A stretch of DNA of 33,742 nt. Origin: Candidatus Methanomethylophilaceae archaeon (GTDB lineage Archaea > Thermoplasmatota > Thermoplasmata > Methanomassiliicoccales > Methanomethylophilaceae). The stretch covers positions 1 through 33,742 of the forward strand of contig SKHQ01000025.1 in NCBI GenBank assembly GCA_007116915.1, given 5' to 3'. A model generated the notes under the pieces. The model was not told where the DNA came from. It did no database searches and saw only the letters and a list, made by a program, of their open reading frames with translations. Positions 16,797 through 24,953 of the stretch are shown here, piece after piece (within the stretch, counting starts at the first letter, position 1; every line of letters starts with the position of its first letter). The position numbers were made by a program, and so were the translations under genes.

Positions 16797-17989
16797 CACT
16801 GACCTGAAACGCTGTCGAGGATCCTCTCGGCGATATGGCGCTTACTGCCCTTTACCTCGGTCACGCCCTTCTCATCCACCAGGAGCACCCTCGACATGTC
16901 CTCGCCGGCGACCTTGACGTCATTGGCGACCACCAGGTCCAAACCATATTCTTTCAAGCGGGAACGCGACCTCTCTTCCAGTATGTCGTCTTCCACTCCG
17001 CTCTCGGCCTTGAATCCCACTACCGTCCTGCCCGCCCTCACCAGGGAAGGGAGCATCTTGGGCAGGCGGGAGAGTCTGAGTTCCAGCGTGGGCGCCGAAC
17101 TGTCAATCTTGCCGGGGCTGCGTTCCGGTGAATAATCAGGAAGGGCGGCCGGCACCAGGACGATGTCATGGTCCGCGGTCTCGACCATCTCCATCAGATC
17201 CTGCAGGGTATGGAATCTGCGCATCGGCATGTATCCAGGGACCTGAACGTCATGCGCCCCCATCCACATCTCCACATCAGCACCGCGGCGATGGGCGGTA
17301 ACGGCGATCTCCAGCGACATGATGCCACTGCTGCGGTTGCTGATGACTCTGATGTCATCGACGGGCTCCTCTCCCCTTCCGCCGATCACCAACACCTTCC
17401 TGCCTTTAAGGTCGTTTCGTCCCAGTATCCGCAGGGCGGCTGCCAGGACCTCCTCGCGGTCGGCGGCCTTGGCGCGGAGGTCCTCTATCCTAGGGCCCAC
17501 CAGGGTCACGCCCATCTCGCGTAGCAGGTCGATGTTCCTTTGCACCGCCGGATTACGGTACATGGAGTTGTGCATCGCCGGAGCCATGATCACCGGCGTT
17601 CCCGCGCCTATGGCCACAGTGGCCATGCTAGTCACCGCCGTATCATCGATTCCCAGAGCCACCTTGGATACGGTGTTGGCGCTCGCAGGGTATATCAACA
17701 GAAGGTCGGCGCCTCCTTCGGACTCACTGATGAGAGACACATGTTCGGCCTGACCGCCTAGTCCGCATATCGGCGTCACGCCGCTGGCGAACTCCATGGC
17801 CATCGGCGTGACCATGTCCATTGCGGAGGGGGTCATCACCGGTATCACCTTGGCACCGTGTCTTATCAGGTCACGGGTTAGTGCGAAGCACTCCACCGCA
17901 GCGATGCTGCCGCTTATCCCCAGTATCACCGTCTTGCCTCGCAGGGTGCTGCTCAGAGCACAGAATATCTCCTCGGAAGGATGCATCAT
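16796..17989 (-). CDS. coaBC: Bifunctional phosphopantothenoylcysteine decarboxylase / phosphopantothenate-cysteine ligase
   Basis: Two steps of CoA synthesis: joining 4-phosphopantothenate to cysteine (CoaB) and decarboxylation to phosphopantetheine (CoaC). The 397-residue protein has the flavoprotein domain first (VILGISGSIAAVECFALTRDL near 21-41, YPASANTVSKVALGI, and MAPAMHNSMYRNPAV near 135-149) and the ligase domain after about residue 185 (VLVIGGRGEEPVDDIRVISNRSSGIM). Overlaps tmk by ATGA and pok by TGATG. Pairing with pantoate kinase makes a small CoA operon. Confidence 0.95.
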   Translation of the reverse strand: MMHPSEEIFCALSSTLRGKTVILGISGSIAAVECFALTRDLIRHGAKVIPVMTPSAMDMVTPMAMEFASGVTPICGLGGQAEHVSLISESEGGADLLLIYPASANTVSKVALGIDDTAVTSMATVAIGAGTPVIMAPAMHNSMYRNPAVQRNIDLLREMGVTLVGPRIEDLRAKAADREEVLAAALRILGRNDLKGRKVLVIGGRGEEPVDDIRVISNRSSGIMSLEIAVTAHRRGADVEMWMGAHDVQVPGYMPMRRFHTLQDLMEMVETADHDIVLVPAALPDYSPERSPGKIDSSAPTLELRLSRLPKMLPSLVRAGRTVVGFKAESGVEDDILEERSRSRLKEYGLDLVVANDVKVAGEDMSRVLLVDEKGVTEVKGSKRHIAERILDSVSGQ

Positions 17990-18579
17990 ATCAACTCCAA
18001 GAGGCCACGTATGTGTACGAAGGCCTCCTCCAATACCTCGCCCGGCCCCCGGGATGCGTCTATGACCCGGAAACCGTCCTCCTCCGCCAGTTTCAGATAT
18101 TGTTTTCTGACTTCGCGAAGGTATTCGGTCTTCTCGAATTTGCTGCTCTCACCACGGCTGTTCACCCGGTCCATGCCTCCGTCTGGGTCAATATCCAGAA
18201 GAAGCGTGAGGTCCGGTTTGATTATGACCTTCTCATTCATCTCCCGCAGCCATGGCCTGAACCCCTCTCCAAGGGAGGCGGTCTGATAGGCCAGTGTGGA
18301 GGCGTAGTATCGGTCGCATATCACCGTAATCCCTTTCTCAAGCCAGCCCTCGATGATGTGGGTATGGTGAGCGCGGTCGGCAACGAAAAGCAATGATTCT
18401 AAAAGGGGGTGACTCTCCTCCGCACCCGCTCGTCGCAAGGCATCGCCGACGTAACCCTCGGAAGGCTCGGCCGTAAGGACCGCCGCCGTCAAAGCGGACA
18501 AACGCTCGGTAAGCGCATGGGACAGGGTGCTCTTGCCGGCACCGTCTATCCCCTCCAAGACGATGAATCGTCCCCTCAT
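17986..18579 (-). CDS. tmk: Thymidylate kinase
   Basis: Phosphorylates dTMP to dTDP. The 197-residue product has the P-loop LEGIDGAGKSTLSHAL at about 8-23, the dTMP-binding DRYYASTLAYQ near 92-102, and DLTLLLDIDPDGGMDR near 127-142 leading into the LID. Length and motifs match the archaeal/bacterial family. Start ATG overlaps the gcvPB stop as ATGA and its own stop overlaps the coaBC start the same way, so it sits within the gcvPA-to-pok chain. Confidence 0.95.
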   Translation of the reverse strand: MRGRFIVLEGIDGAGKSTLSHALTERLSALTAAVLTAEPSEGYVGDALRRAGAEESHPLLESLLFVADRAHHTHIIEGWLEKGITVICDRYYASTLAYQTASLGEGFRPWLREMNEKVIIKPDLTLLLDIDPDGGMDRVNSRGESSKFEKTEYLREVRKQYLKLAEEDGFRVIDASRGPGEVLEEAFVHIRGLLELI

Positions 18580-20012
18580 CGGCTCCCCTCGCGTAACGAC
18601 AACATGCGCCGATAGCTGAGGACGGCATCCTTGACGGCCTTGGACTCGTCAACCCTGCCCACCGGTGCGGAATGGGGGGCGGCCAACACCGTGGCCGGAT
18701 CCTCTTCGGCGATGGATATCATAACATCCGCGATACGGTCCAGGCTCTCCATGGTCTCGTCCTCGGTGGGTTCGATCATCAACGCCTCCTCCACCAGGGC
18801 GGGGAAATAGATGGTAGGGGGATGGATGCCGTGGTCGATCATACGCTTGGCCACGTCGAGCGCCCGGACTCCCTTCTCCTTCTTCAGGTTCTTAGCGCTG
18901 GCCACGAATTCGTGCTTGCGAGGGTCGGCGAACGGCACATCGTAATGATTTTCCAGCCTCTTCTTGAGGTAGTTGGAGTTCAATACCGCCCTTTCGCTGC
19001 ATTCCTTGAGGCCGTCCCCTCCCTGTCTCAGTATGTAAGCGTAAGCGCGGAGGATGATGGCGAAGTTGCCCATCGCTCCGTTCACCTTGCCGATGCTCTT
19101 CGGTCTCGCCCAATCCAAGGTCATGCCGTCAGCGTCTTCGGCGATCCGCGGTATGGGCAGGAAATCCTCCAGGAATGACTTGACGCCTACCGGTCCCGAG
19201 CCTGGCCCACCACCGCCGTGAGGGGTGGCAAAGGTCTTGTGAAGATTGAAATGCACGAGGTCGAATCCCATGGCTCCCGGGCTGGTCTTTCCCATGATGG
19301 CGTTCAGATTCGCTCCGTCATAGTATAGGAGCGCCCCCCTCCCGTGGACCATGGCCGCCAGCTCCTTGACTCTCCTTTCGAATATACCCAATGTGTTGGG
19401 GTTGGTCAACATCAGGGCCGCGGTGCGGTCGCTGAGAGCCGCCTCCAGGGCATCGAGGTCCACGCAGCCGTCTTCACCCGACGGTATCTCCACCAGTTTG
19501 TATCCCGCCATCGCCGCCGAGGCGGGATTCGTGCCATGGGCGCTATCAGGGACTATGACCTCGTCCCTCTCCTCGCCCCGTGAGGCGTGGTACGCTTTCA
19601 CAATCAGCATTGCCGCGTATTCGCCGTGGGCGCCCGCCGAGGGTTGCAGTGAGATGGCATCCATGCCACTGATCTCGCTCAAGGCCATCTCCATACGTTT
19701 CATGATCTCCAGGCTGCCTTGGGCGTGGTCCTCGTCCATATGATGGTGCATCCTTCCCACCGAAGGCTGTGATGCCAGCCTGTCAGCGTACTTGGGGTTG
19801 TGCTTCATGGTGCAGGATCCCAAAGGGTAGGGGCCGCTGTCGGTGCCGAAGTTGTCCCTCGATAGGGCGATGTAATGGCGAAGAAGCTCGGACTCATTTA
19901 CCTTGGGCAGGTGCAAAGACCCCCTCTCCATGCCTTTGGGCATGTAGCCGCTGACATCAGGGTAAGCATCCGCATCGATACGTTCCATTATCAATCTACG
20001 GTCCGGACGCAT
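18576..20012 (-). CDS. gcvPB: Glycine dehydrogenase (decarboxylating) subunit 2
   Basis: C-terminal half of the split P protein of the glycine cleavage system; with GcvPA it decarboxylates glycine and passes aminomethyl to lipoylated GcvH. The 478-residue protein shows LGSCTMKHNPKYADRL near 63-78, LQPSAGAHGEYAAML near 120-134, VPDSAHGTNPASA near 152-164 and the PLP-lysine segment NLHKTFATPHGGGGPGSGPVGV near 266-287. Both subunits look intact. Start overlaps the gcvPA stop as TGATG. GcvT, GcvH and Lpd are not in this window. Confidence 0.96.
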   Translation of the reverse strand: MRPDRRLIMERIDADAYPDVSGYMPKGMERGSLHLPKVNESELLRHYIALSRDNFGTDSGPYPLGSCTMKHNPKYADRLASQPSVGRMHHHMDEDHAQGSLEIMKRMEMALSEISGMDAISLQPSAGAHGEYAAMLIVKAYHASRGEERDEVIVPDSAHGTNPASAAMAGYKLVEIPSGEDGCVDLDALEAALSDRTAALMLTNPNTLGIFERRVKELAAMVHGRGALLYYDGANLNAIMGKTSPGAMGFDLVHFNLHKTFATPHGGGGPGSGPVGVKSFLEDFLPIPRIAEDADGMTLDWARPKSIGKVNGAMGNFAIILRAYAYILRQGGDGLKECSERAVLNSNYLKKRLENHYDVPFADPRKHEFVASAKNLKKEKGVRALDVAKRMIDHGIHPPTIYFPALVEEALMIEPTEDETMESLDRIADVMISIAEEDPATVLAAPHSAPVGRVDESKAVKDAVLSYRRMLSLREGSR

Positions 20013-21322
20013 CAGAGCACCTCCCTCAGCATGGATACGAAGTGGTCTTGGACTTCATCATCATGCATCTCAGTGGTGGCGAGCAGCATGCAGTCTCCCA
20101 TCTCGGGGACATGGGCTGACAGCGGCAAGCCTCCTTGGAAGCCTCTCTTAGCTAGTATGCAGTTGATCTTCTCCGGTTTGACCGGGAGTTCGACCGCGAA
20201 CTCATTGAAATGATGATTGTCGAAGACTGGGGATTGTACGTTGTCGATGTCGGAGATGAGATCCATCAGGCGTCGGGCGCGATTGATGTTCTCCTTGGCC
20301 AGTTCTATGAGGCCGTCACGACCATGATAGGATAGGAAAACGGCCGCCGCCACTGCCACCAAAGCGACGTTGGTGCAGATGTTGGAGGTTGCCCTGCCAC
20401 GACGTATGTGTTGCTCCCTGGTCTGAAGCGTCATACAGAACGCCTGCTCGCCACGGGAGTCCTCGGTGAGGCCAATCACCCTGCCCGGCATCTTGCGCAC
20501 ATGCTCTTGACGGCAGGCGAACAATCCCAGACCCGGGCCGCCGTAGTTCATCGGCGAGCCGAGGCACTGTCCGTCCCCCACCACTATGTCAGCACCCATG
20601 TCACCCGGTGCGCGCATGAGTGCCAGTGCGATGGGGTTAACGCCCACCACCAGCGGTGCATCGGTCATGCCACGGAGGAGTGGAACACGGGCGTCGATCA
20701 CACCGAAAAGATTGGGAGTCTCAGCGTAAAGTCCGCAAACCCCGTCCGTGATCCGTCTTTCCACGTCATCGAGGTCCACGCCGCCGTCCTCGTCCCAGCC
20801 GTAGAGCTCCAGCTCCACCCCGGTTCCGATAAGATAGTTGCGCAGTACGGACACCTTCTCCCGTGTCATGGCCCGGGGGGCGAGGAACACGTTTCCATCG
20901 TTGAGGCGGGCGCACATCCTGGCGGCCTCACCGAGCGCGGTGGCGCCGTCGTACATCGAACAATTGGCAGCATCGAGGCCGGTCAGCTCGCAGATGTGGC
21001 TCTGGTACTCGAACAGGGCCTGCAGCATACCCTGGCTCATTTCCGGTTGATATGGAGTGTATGATGTGTAGAACTCGCTACGGGATATCACGTGATCCAC
21101 GGCGGCGGGGACGTAGTGGTCGTAGCAACCGACGCCAAGGAAGGACGGCACCTCGCCGGCATGACTGTTCTTTGCCAGGATGCGCTCTATCTCCCTCGTC
21201 ACATCCTTTTCAGACATCCCTTTCGGCAGGGGGAGATGGCATCTCACCTCTTCGGGTACGTCCTTGAATAATTCGTCCTCGAAACCGATGCCAATGAAAT
21301 CCATCATCCTCTTCCTGTCCAT
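20012..21322 (-). CDS. gcvPA: Glycine dehydrogenase (decarboxylating) subunit 1
   Basis: N-terminal half of the split glycine decarboxylase. The product is 436 residues from the ATG at 21322 and shows FLGVGCYDHYVPAAVDH, YTSYTPYQPEMSQGMLQALFEYQ, GLDAANCSMYDGATALGEA and NYGGPGLGLFACRQEHVRKMPGR, all typical of the subunit. The longest frame starts at a GTG (21337), but the ATG at 21322 has GGTGAT 5 nt upstream and fits the TATA box at 21347-21357, so it is preferred. First gene of the gcvPA-gcvPB-tmk-coaBC-pok chain. Confidence 0.95.
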   Translation of the reverse strand: MDRKRMMDFIGIGFEDELFKDVPEEVRCHLPLPKGMSEKDVTREIERILAKNSHAGEVPSFLGVGCYDHYVPAAVDHVISRSEFYTSYTPYQPEMSQGMLQALFEYQSHICELTGLDAANCSMYDGATALGEAARMCARLNDGNVFLAPRAMTREKVSVLRNYLIGTGVELELYGWDEDGGVDLDDVERRITDGVCGLYAETPNLFGVIDARVPLLRGMTDAPLVVGVNPIALALMRAPGDMGADIVVGDGQCLGSPMNYGGPGLGLFACRQEHVRKMPGRVIGLTEDSRGEQAFCMTLQTREQHIRRGRATSNICTNVALVAVAAAVFLSYHGRDGLIELAKENINRARRLMDLISDIDNVQSPVFDNHHFNEFAVELPVKPEKINCILAKRGFQGGLPLSAHVPEMGDCMLLATTEMHDDEVQDHFVSMLREVL

Positions 21323-21346
21323 GCAATCACCATTCACCAGTTTGCG

Positions 21347-21357
21347 AATTATTTAAG
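21347..21357 (-). promoter_or_regulatory. TATA box of gcvPA-gcvPB-tmk-coaBC-pok operon
   Basis: CTTAAATAATT on the minus strand is centred about 30 nt before the gcvPA ATG at 21322. It is the only clear promoter upstream of the five-gene chain, and the region to the Toprim stop at 21365 is just 42 bp. Confidence 0.55.
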
Positions 21358-21364
21358 CGTGATG

Positions 21365-21778
21365 TCACTGCTCGCGACGCCTGACGACCTCTGTGGCCAG
21401 GCGGGAGTAGAATGCCGGAAGACTCTCGATATCCTTAATGTCCTTGCGGCATACGCGGGATAGGGTGGCGCGTATGCTATCGTCATACTGTACCTGGTTG
21501 GCCTCCAAAGCCTCCTTCAGTAGACGGGATATCTGTCCCCCGGTACGGTCCCAGTCTGTGAGTATGATCGCCTTTCTACCCTCTCGGGAAAGACCTTCGG
21601 CAACTTGGAATATCCCTCCTGCGCCTTGTACGGTGCGTATCTCGCGCTGCACTCCCAGTATTCCGAGGGCGCTCCGGTCTTTCAGTCCTTCAACCAGCAC
21701 CACATATTCATCGGGCAGGTCCTCGAGTTCCAGAAGGGCCTTGGTGAGTTTTTCGAAGCGTTCGGCGACGGCACTCAT
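21365..21778 (-). CDS. Small Toprim-domain protein (UPF0292-like)
   Basis: A 137-residue Toprim protein of the archaeal UPF0292 kind. Toprim hallmarks are visible: VLVEGLKDRSAL near 27-38 with the catalytic Glu in VEG, and the acidic pair in IILTDWDRTGGQI near 70-82. Such domains occur in primases, topoisomerases and RNase M5-like nucleases; for the stand-alone archaeal form the role is unknown. The frame runs on to 21970, but the upstream part is antisense-like within the DUF167 gene; the ATG at 21778 overlaps the DUF167 stop as TGATG, implying coupled translation. Confidence 0.85.
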   Translation of the reverse strand: MSAVAERFEKLTKALLELEDLPDEYVVLVEGLKDRSALGILGVQREIRTVQGAGGIFQVAEGLSREGRKAIILTDWDRTGGQISRLLKEALEANQVQYDDSIRATLSRVCRKDIKDIESLPAFYSRLATEVVRRREQ

Positions 21779-22080
21779 CACAACCTCTCCATCAACGCCT
21801 CCAGATCCGCCATCTCCATGGCGATCCGCAAGGTCTTCATCCGGCCGCCGGCACCATGGCTTATGCCGACCTCGGAACCGGTCAGTGTCGCGAAGAGGTC
21901 GATAATCTCCCGGTTGGCTCTGCCATCGGCGGGAGGAGCCCTCACTTTGACGGTGACGCGTTGCCTCCATTGGTCGAAACCCTCGACCTTGGAAGTACCG
22001 GAACGAGGGGACACCAGTATGTCCAACTCCGAGCCTCCCCCGACCGATCTGACCGCCTTACCGAGATGCATGGTTGCCAT
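21778..22080 (-). CDS. DUF167 / YggU family protein
   Basis: Small conserved protein of unknown function found in bacteria and archaea. Recognised from LDILVSPRSGTSKVEGFDQWRQRVTVKVRAPPADGRANREIIDLFATLTG, of which the core VKVRAPPADGRANREII is diagnostic. The start is uncertain: ATG at 22080 (used here, 100 residues) or GTG at 22092. It is divergent from GINS51 across a 59-bp gap with a shared A/T-rich element at 22121-22129, and coupled to the Toprim gene by TGATG. Confidence 0.85.
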   Translation of the reverse strand: MATMHLGKAVRSVGGGSELDILVSPRSGTSKVEGFDQWRQRVTVKVRAPPADGRANREIIDLFATLTGSEVGISHGAGGRMKTLRIAMEMADLEALMERL

Positions 22081-22139
22081 AGGTGATATCACTTAATGAT
22101 GTTTCCCATCTCTCATAAGAATCATATACAGACAACCGG

Positions 22140-22907
22140 ATGATGAGAAACATGGGACCGCCTCCAGCAGAGTCGATGGTATATGAGGAACTCACCTCGT
22201 TCTATCGCAAGGAGAGGTCCTCGAATTCGTTATCGGAGATCAGGCACGATTTCTATCCATCACTAGCGGAAATGATCACGCGGACTCAGAGGGAATACGA
22301 GAAAGCCCTCACCCAAGATCCGGACTCCATAGTATGCGAGGGTTTGAACCAAAGACGGAAGAAGATGATGGATATCGCACAGCGTATCATCGATGACCGG
22401 ATGGTAAAGATCGCATCCATGGCACTCAAGGGAGGCGTGGGTTACGGCAACTCCTTTGAGAGGCTCACATCCGAGGAAAGGGCGCTCTATCAGAAGATAC
22501 TGGAGTCGTTCCGTTCCCACCGCGAGGCCCTTCCCCAGCTCCGGAGGAGGGACTTCCGTATAGCGGAGCTTTCCACAGAACCCCTTCCCGCGCCCATCGA
22601 ACCAGTCATGGCTGATACCGAGGAGGCGCCCGCCTATGACGCGGAGCCTATCGAGGAAGCGGATGGGCAGGAGTCCGAGATAGAACAGTTGCCTGGTGAT
22701 GAGGAGCTGGTCGAAGGCTGCGACGTCCTGATCGATGACGACGAGAAGGACAATCTGGTCATCCGTATCCTGCAGGATCTGCCCACATTCTCAGGCCCGT
22801 ACCGTGATTATACGCTGCAAAAAGAGGATGTGGTACTGATGCCGCGCAGCTTGGCTGAGGCGCTGATAAGTCGTGAGGCGGCCATAGAGGTCAAACCTCG
22901 TCTATAG
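22140..22907 (+). CDS. DNA replication GINS complex subunit Gins51
   Basis: Archaeal GINS subunit, part of the CMG-like helicase with MCM and Cdc45/RecJ. The A domain at the N terminus has the family signature VYEELTSFYRKERSSNSLSEIRHDFYPSLAEMI (about 14-46), then helices to about 145. An acidic linker (about 155-200) leads to the small C-terminal B domain (VIRILQDLPTFSGPYRDYTLQKEDVVLMPRSLAEALI). A-before-B order marks Gins51 rather than Gins23. The start may be 22140 or a later ATG (22152 or 22176), since the TATA-like element at 22123 is close. The TAG stop overlaps the convergent MBL gene. Confidence 0.88.
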   Translation: MMRNMGPPPAESMVYEELTSFYRKERSSNSLSEIRHDFYPSLAEMITRTQREYEKALTQDPDSIVCEGLNQRRKKMMDIAQRIIDDRMVKIASMALKGGVGYGNSFERLTSEERALYQKILESFRSHREALPQLRRRDFRIAELSTEPLPAPIEPVMADTEEAPAYDAEPIEEADGQESEIEQLPGDEELVEGCDVLIDDDEKDNLVIRILQDLPTFSGPYRDYTLQKEDVVLMPRSLAEALISREAAIEVKPRL

Positions 22908-23660
22908 GGATTTGACGGTACGGTAGTCGCCGGGGAACTCCAGACAGTCGATGTTCATCCGTTTTATGCCGGTTATCCGTGCCACCGTGTCCCGGGCCGC
23001 ATCAGGGGTGTTGTTGTTCTTACTGAGGTGGGCGAGGAATATCTTCCTACCGTTGCCCATGGTGTTGCGTAGGGATATACCACAATCGATGTTGGAAAGA
23101 TGGCCCGATTCCCCGGAAATGCGTCTTTTTAAATAAAGTGGGTATGGCCCATCTTGCAACATCTTCTCGTCATAATTGGATTCGATAACGGCAACGTCAA
23201 CGTCCTTGAGGGCCGCCTCTACCGGTGCCGTCATGATACCGGTGTCGGTGGCGATGAGCACCCGGTTGTCGCTTTGGCAGAGAAGGAATGCGTTTGGTTC
23301 CATGGCGTCATGGGACGTCGGCAGAGGCGTAATATCTATACCTCCGATGCTGAAAGGCTCCGAGGTTCGGAAGCTTTCGTATCCGACCTTCCCGATCGAG
23401 GCGTTGGACAGTGTATTCATGTTGCCCATCACCGGCACACCCCATCTTCTGGACAGTACACCCGCTCCGCGCACATGGTCTATATGTTCGTGGCTGAGAA
23501 TTATGGCGGAGATCTCCTCACTATCGATGCCGACACGGCCGATGAGCTCGGTGAGTCTCTTGCCGTTCAGTCCGGCGTCGATCATCACGCTTCCTTCCGG
23601 GGTCCTCACAACGACGCAGTTGCCGTCGCTACCGCTGGCAAGGACATGGACTTCTATCAT
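22902..23660 (-). CDS. MBL-fold metallohydrolase, YycJ/WalJ-like
   Basis: Metallo-beta-lactamase fold protein of 252 residues. The metal-binding motif HEHIDH is at 57-62 (His57, His59, Asp61, His62), followed by SHDAMEPNAF with a further His near 115, LIATDTGIM near 134-142 with the bridging Asp, and AHLSKNNN near 209-216 with the last His. The start VHVLASGSDGNCVVVRT and this layout match the YycJ branch, which are probable nucleases or phosphodiesterases; the substrate is unknown. Ends in TAG, 6-nt overlap with GINS51: both stops lie in one CTATAG palindrome. Confidence 0.87.
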   Translation of the reverse strand: MIEVHVLASGSDGNCVVVRTPEGSVMIDAGLNGKRLTELIGRVGIDSEEISAIILSHEHIDHVRGAGVLSRRWGVPVMGNMNTLSNASIGKVGYESFRTSEPFSIGGIDITPLPTSHDAMEPNAFLLCQSDNRVLIATDTGIMTAPVEAALKDVDVAVIESNYDEKMLQDGPYPLYLKRRISGESGHLSNIDCGISLRNTMGNGRKIFLAHLSKNNNTPDAARDTVARITGIKRMNIDCLEFPGDYRTVKSL

Positions 23661-23723
23661 GGGCAGACCACGCGAGATGCCCAGACAGTGATAAATGAGT
23701 GCTGGGGATCAGTGAAAATACGT

Positions 23724-24206
23724 TCATCCTCCCTTGTTACGGTATATGGCGAAGATGATGTCGCCGCGGGTTACTATGCCGACAAGGGTATCCTTCTCTA
23801 TCACCGGCACCCTGTTGACCTTCTTTTCAATCATCCTCTCCACGGTGTCGATGATATGAGCATCGGGACCTACAGTCAGCACCGCCCTGGTCATCACCTC
23901 TTTCACCGGAGTATCCGATATCTTCACCACTGTCTCCCGGGCGTCATCATCGCCGATTATGTCGAAGGGCATGCTGAGAATGTTAAGGGAGGGATGTCCC
24001 ATACGCAGCTTGTCCTGGTATTTCATGACCAATTCCAGGATGTCGGTTTCACTCAGGATGCCTACCAGACGGTTGTCGTCATCGACAACGGGCGCCCCCG
24101 ATATCCCGCCTAGTGCGAACTTGAGCGTTGCCTGCTTGATAGTATCGTCCGCTTGGACCGTGACCAGATTCGTGGTCATGACGTCCCTCACCTTTAGGCT
24201 GCTCAT
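23724..24206 (-). CDS. Tandem CBS-domain protein
   Basis: A 160-residue protein made of two CBS domains (about 7-62 and 95-155), forming one Bateman module. Both end with the usual GILSETDI and GIVTRGDI strands after PVVDDDN and PVIEKDT. Such modules bind adenine nucleotides or SAM and act as energy sensors; there is no fused effector domain, so the partner is unknown. It lies 63 nt upstream of the MBL gene on the same strand, which may be co-transcribed. Confidence 0.9.
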   Translation of the reverse strand: MSSLKVRDVMTTNLVTVQADDTIKQATLKFALGGISGAPVVDDDNRLVGILSETDILELVMKYQDKLRMGHPSLNILSMPFDIIGDDDARETVVKISDTPVKEVMTRAVLTVGPDAHIIDTVERMIEKKVNRVPVIEKDTLVGIVTRGDIIFAIYRNKGG

Positions 24207-24273
24207 GTTTCCTAATCCACAACCCCGGTATTTGAATTTTCAGCAAAGACCTGTAAACTATTATCTATGACAG

Positions 24274-24681
24274 ATGAAATCCATAGATGGTGAGCAGATA
24301 AAGATAATTCATAAGGACGACAGGGCCATGGGCGGCAGTATGGGGGCAAGGGCCATCATGGTCATAGGGACTGCCCTCCTGCCCACCACTGTATATGCGA
24401 CATTCATAGGAAACGAATTCAGTTCCGAACTCTTCCTACTGATAATGTGGCCCCCCGTCCTGATGGGGCTTGGGATTCTATATTACACCATCATAAGGAA
24501 TTTCAACGGCAATCGCCCCTATAGCCAGTACACGAGACCACGTAAAGTTCCGGACGACGTAGTCTCCAAATCCTACATCGGCAGATGCCCGCAGTGCAAC
24601 GGCAAGGTGTTCATCAATGATGAAAATTGCCGATGGTGCGGCTGGGAGGTCCTGGACGATCGTCTACGGGCTCCGGTCTAG
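24274..24681 (+). CDS. Membrane protein with C-terminal zinc ribbon
   Basis: A 135-residue protein with two membrane helices (about 25-44 and 51-73), a basic linker and a zinc ribbon formed by Cys105/Cys108 and Cys119/Cys122 (CPQC and CRWC). No family recognised; the topology places the ribbon in the cytoplasm if the N terminus is inside. It may act in membrane-linked regulation or protein interaction. It ends with TAG; a readthrough would add only 18 codons. Divergent from the CBS gene, with a 67-bp gap. Confidence 0.75.
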   Translation: MKSIDGEQIKIIHKDDRAMGGSMGARAIMVIGTALLPTTVYATFIGNEFSSELFLLIMWPPVLMGLGILYYTIIRNFNGNRPYSQYTRPRKVPDDVVSKSYIGRCPQCNGKVFINDENCRWCGWEVLDDRLRAPV

Positions 24682-24779
24682 GGCATCCCAAAGGTTATTC
24701 TCCGCGATCCGCCATCATATCGAAAATATCGATAAATCACTCACCCAGAGTTTCGAAGTAAGGCTGTGATTTCGATACC

Positions 24780-24787
24780 TTTATTAA
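24780..24787 (+). promoter_or_regulatory. TATA box of tRNA-Lys gene
   Basis: TTTATTAA is centred about 29 nt before the first base of the tRNA, the normal archaeal promoter distance. Confidence 0.6.
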
Positions 24788-24812
24788 CAAAAAGGTAATC
24801 TCCGAATCACAC

Positions 24813-24889
24813 GGGCCCGTAGCTCAGCTAGGTAGAGCGATCGGCTCTTAACCGATCGGTCAAGGGTTCGAATCCCTTCGGGCCCGCCA
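24813..24889 (+). tRNA. tRNA-Lys (anticodon CUU)
   Basis: Cloverleaf read by eye: acceptor GGGCCCG pairs with CGGGCCC; D-stem GCTC with GAGC; anticodon stem ATCGG with CCGAT enclosing the loop CTCTTAA, anticodon CTT; variable loop CGGTC; T stem AAGGG with CCCTT enclosing TTCGAAT. The discriminator is G at 24886 and a CCA is encoded at 24887-24889. No intron. A T-rich stretch (TATTTTCT, 24892-24899) follows and may end transcription. Confidence 0.97.
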
Positions 24890-24953
24890 GTATTTTCTGG
24901 CTCCCTTCCCGTGTAAACGGTCCTTGAAACTTAGAATCCTCTGATGCCCGTTC

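Noticed and set aside
23154..24113. 319-codon open frame on the plus strand
   Set aside because: It is antisense to the MBL and CBS genes, whose products are clear, and it shows no family features.
24717..24732. Direct repeat ATATCGA-AA-ATATCGA before tRNA-Lys
   Set aside because: Too short and found once; it may be chance in an A/T-rich gap, and the tRNA promoter lies further downstream. No repeat array follows.
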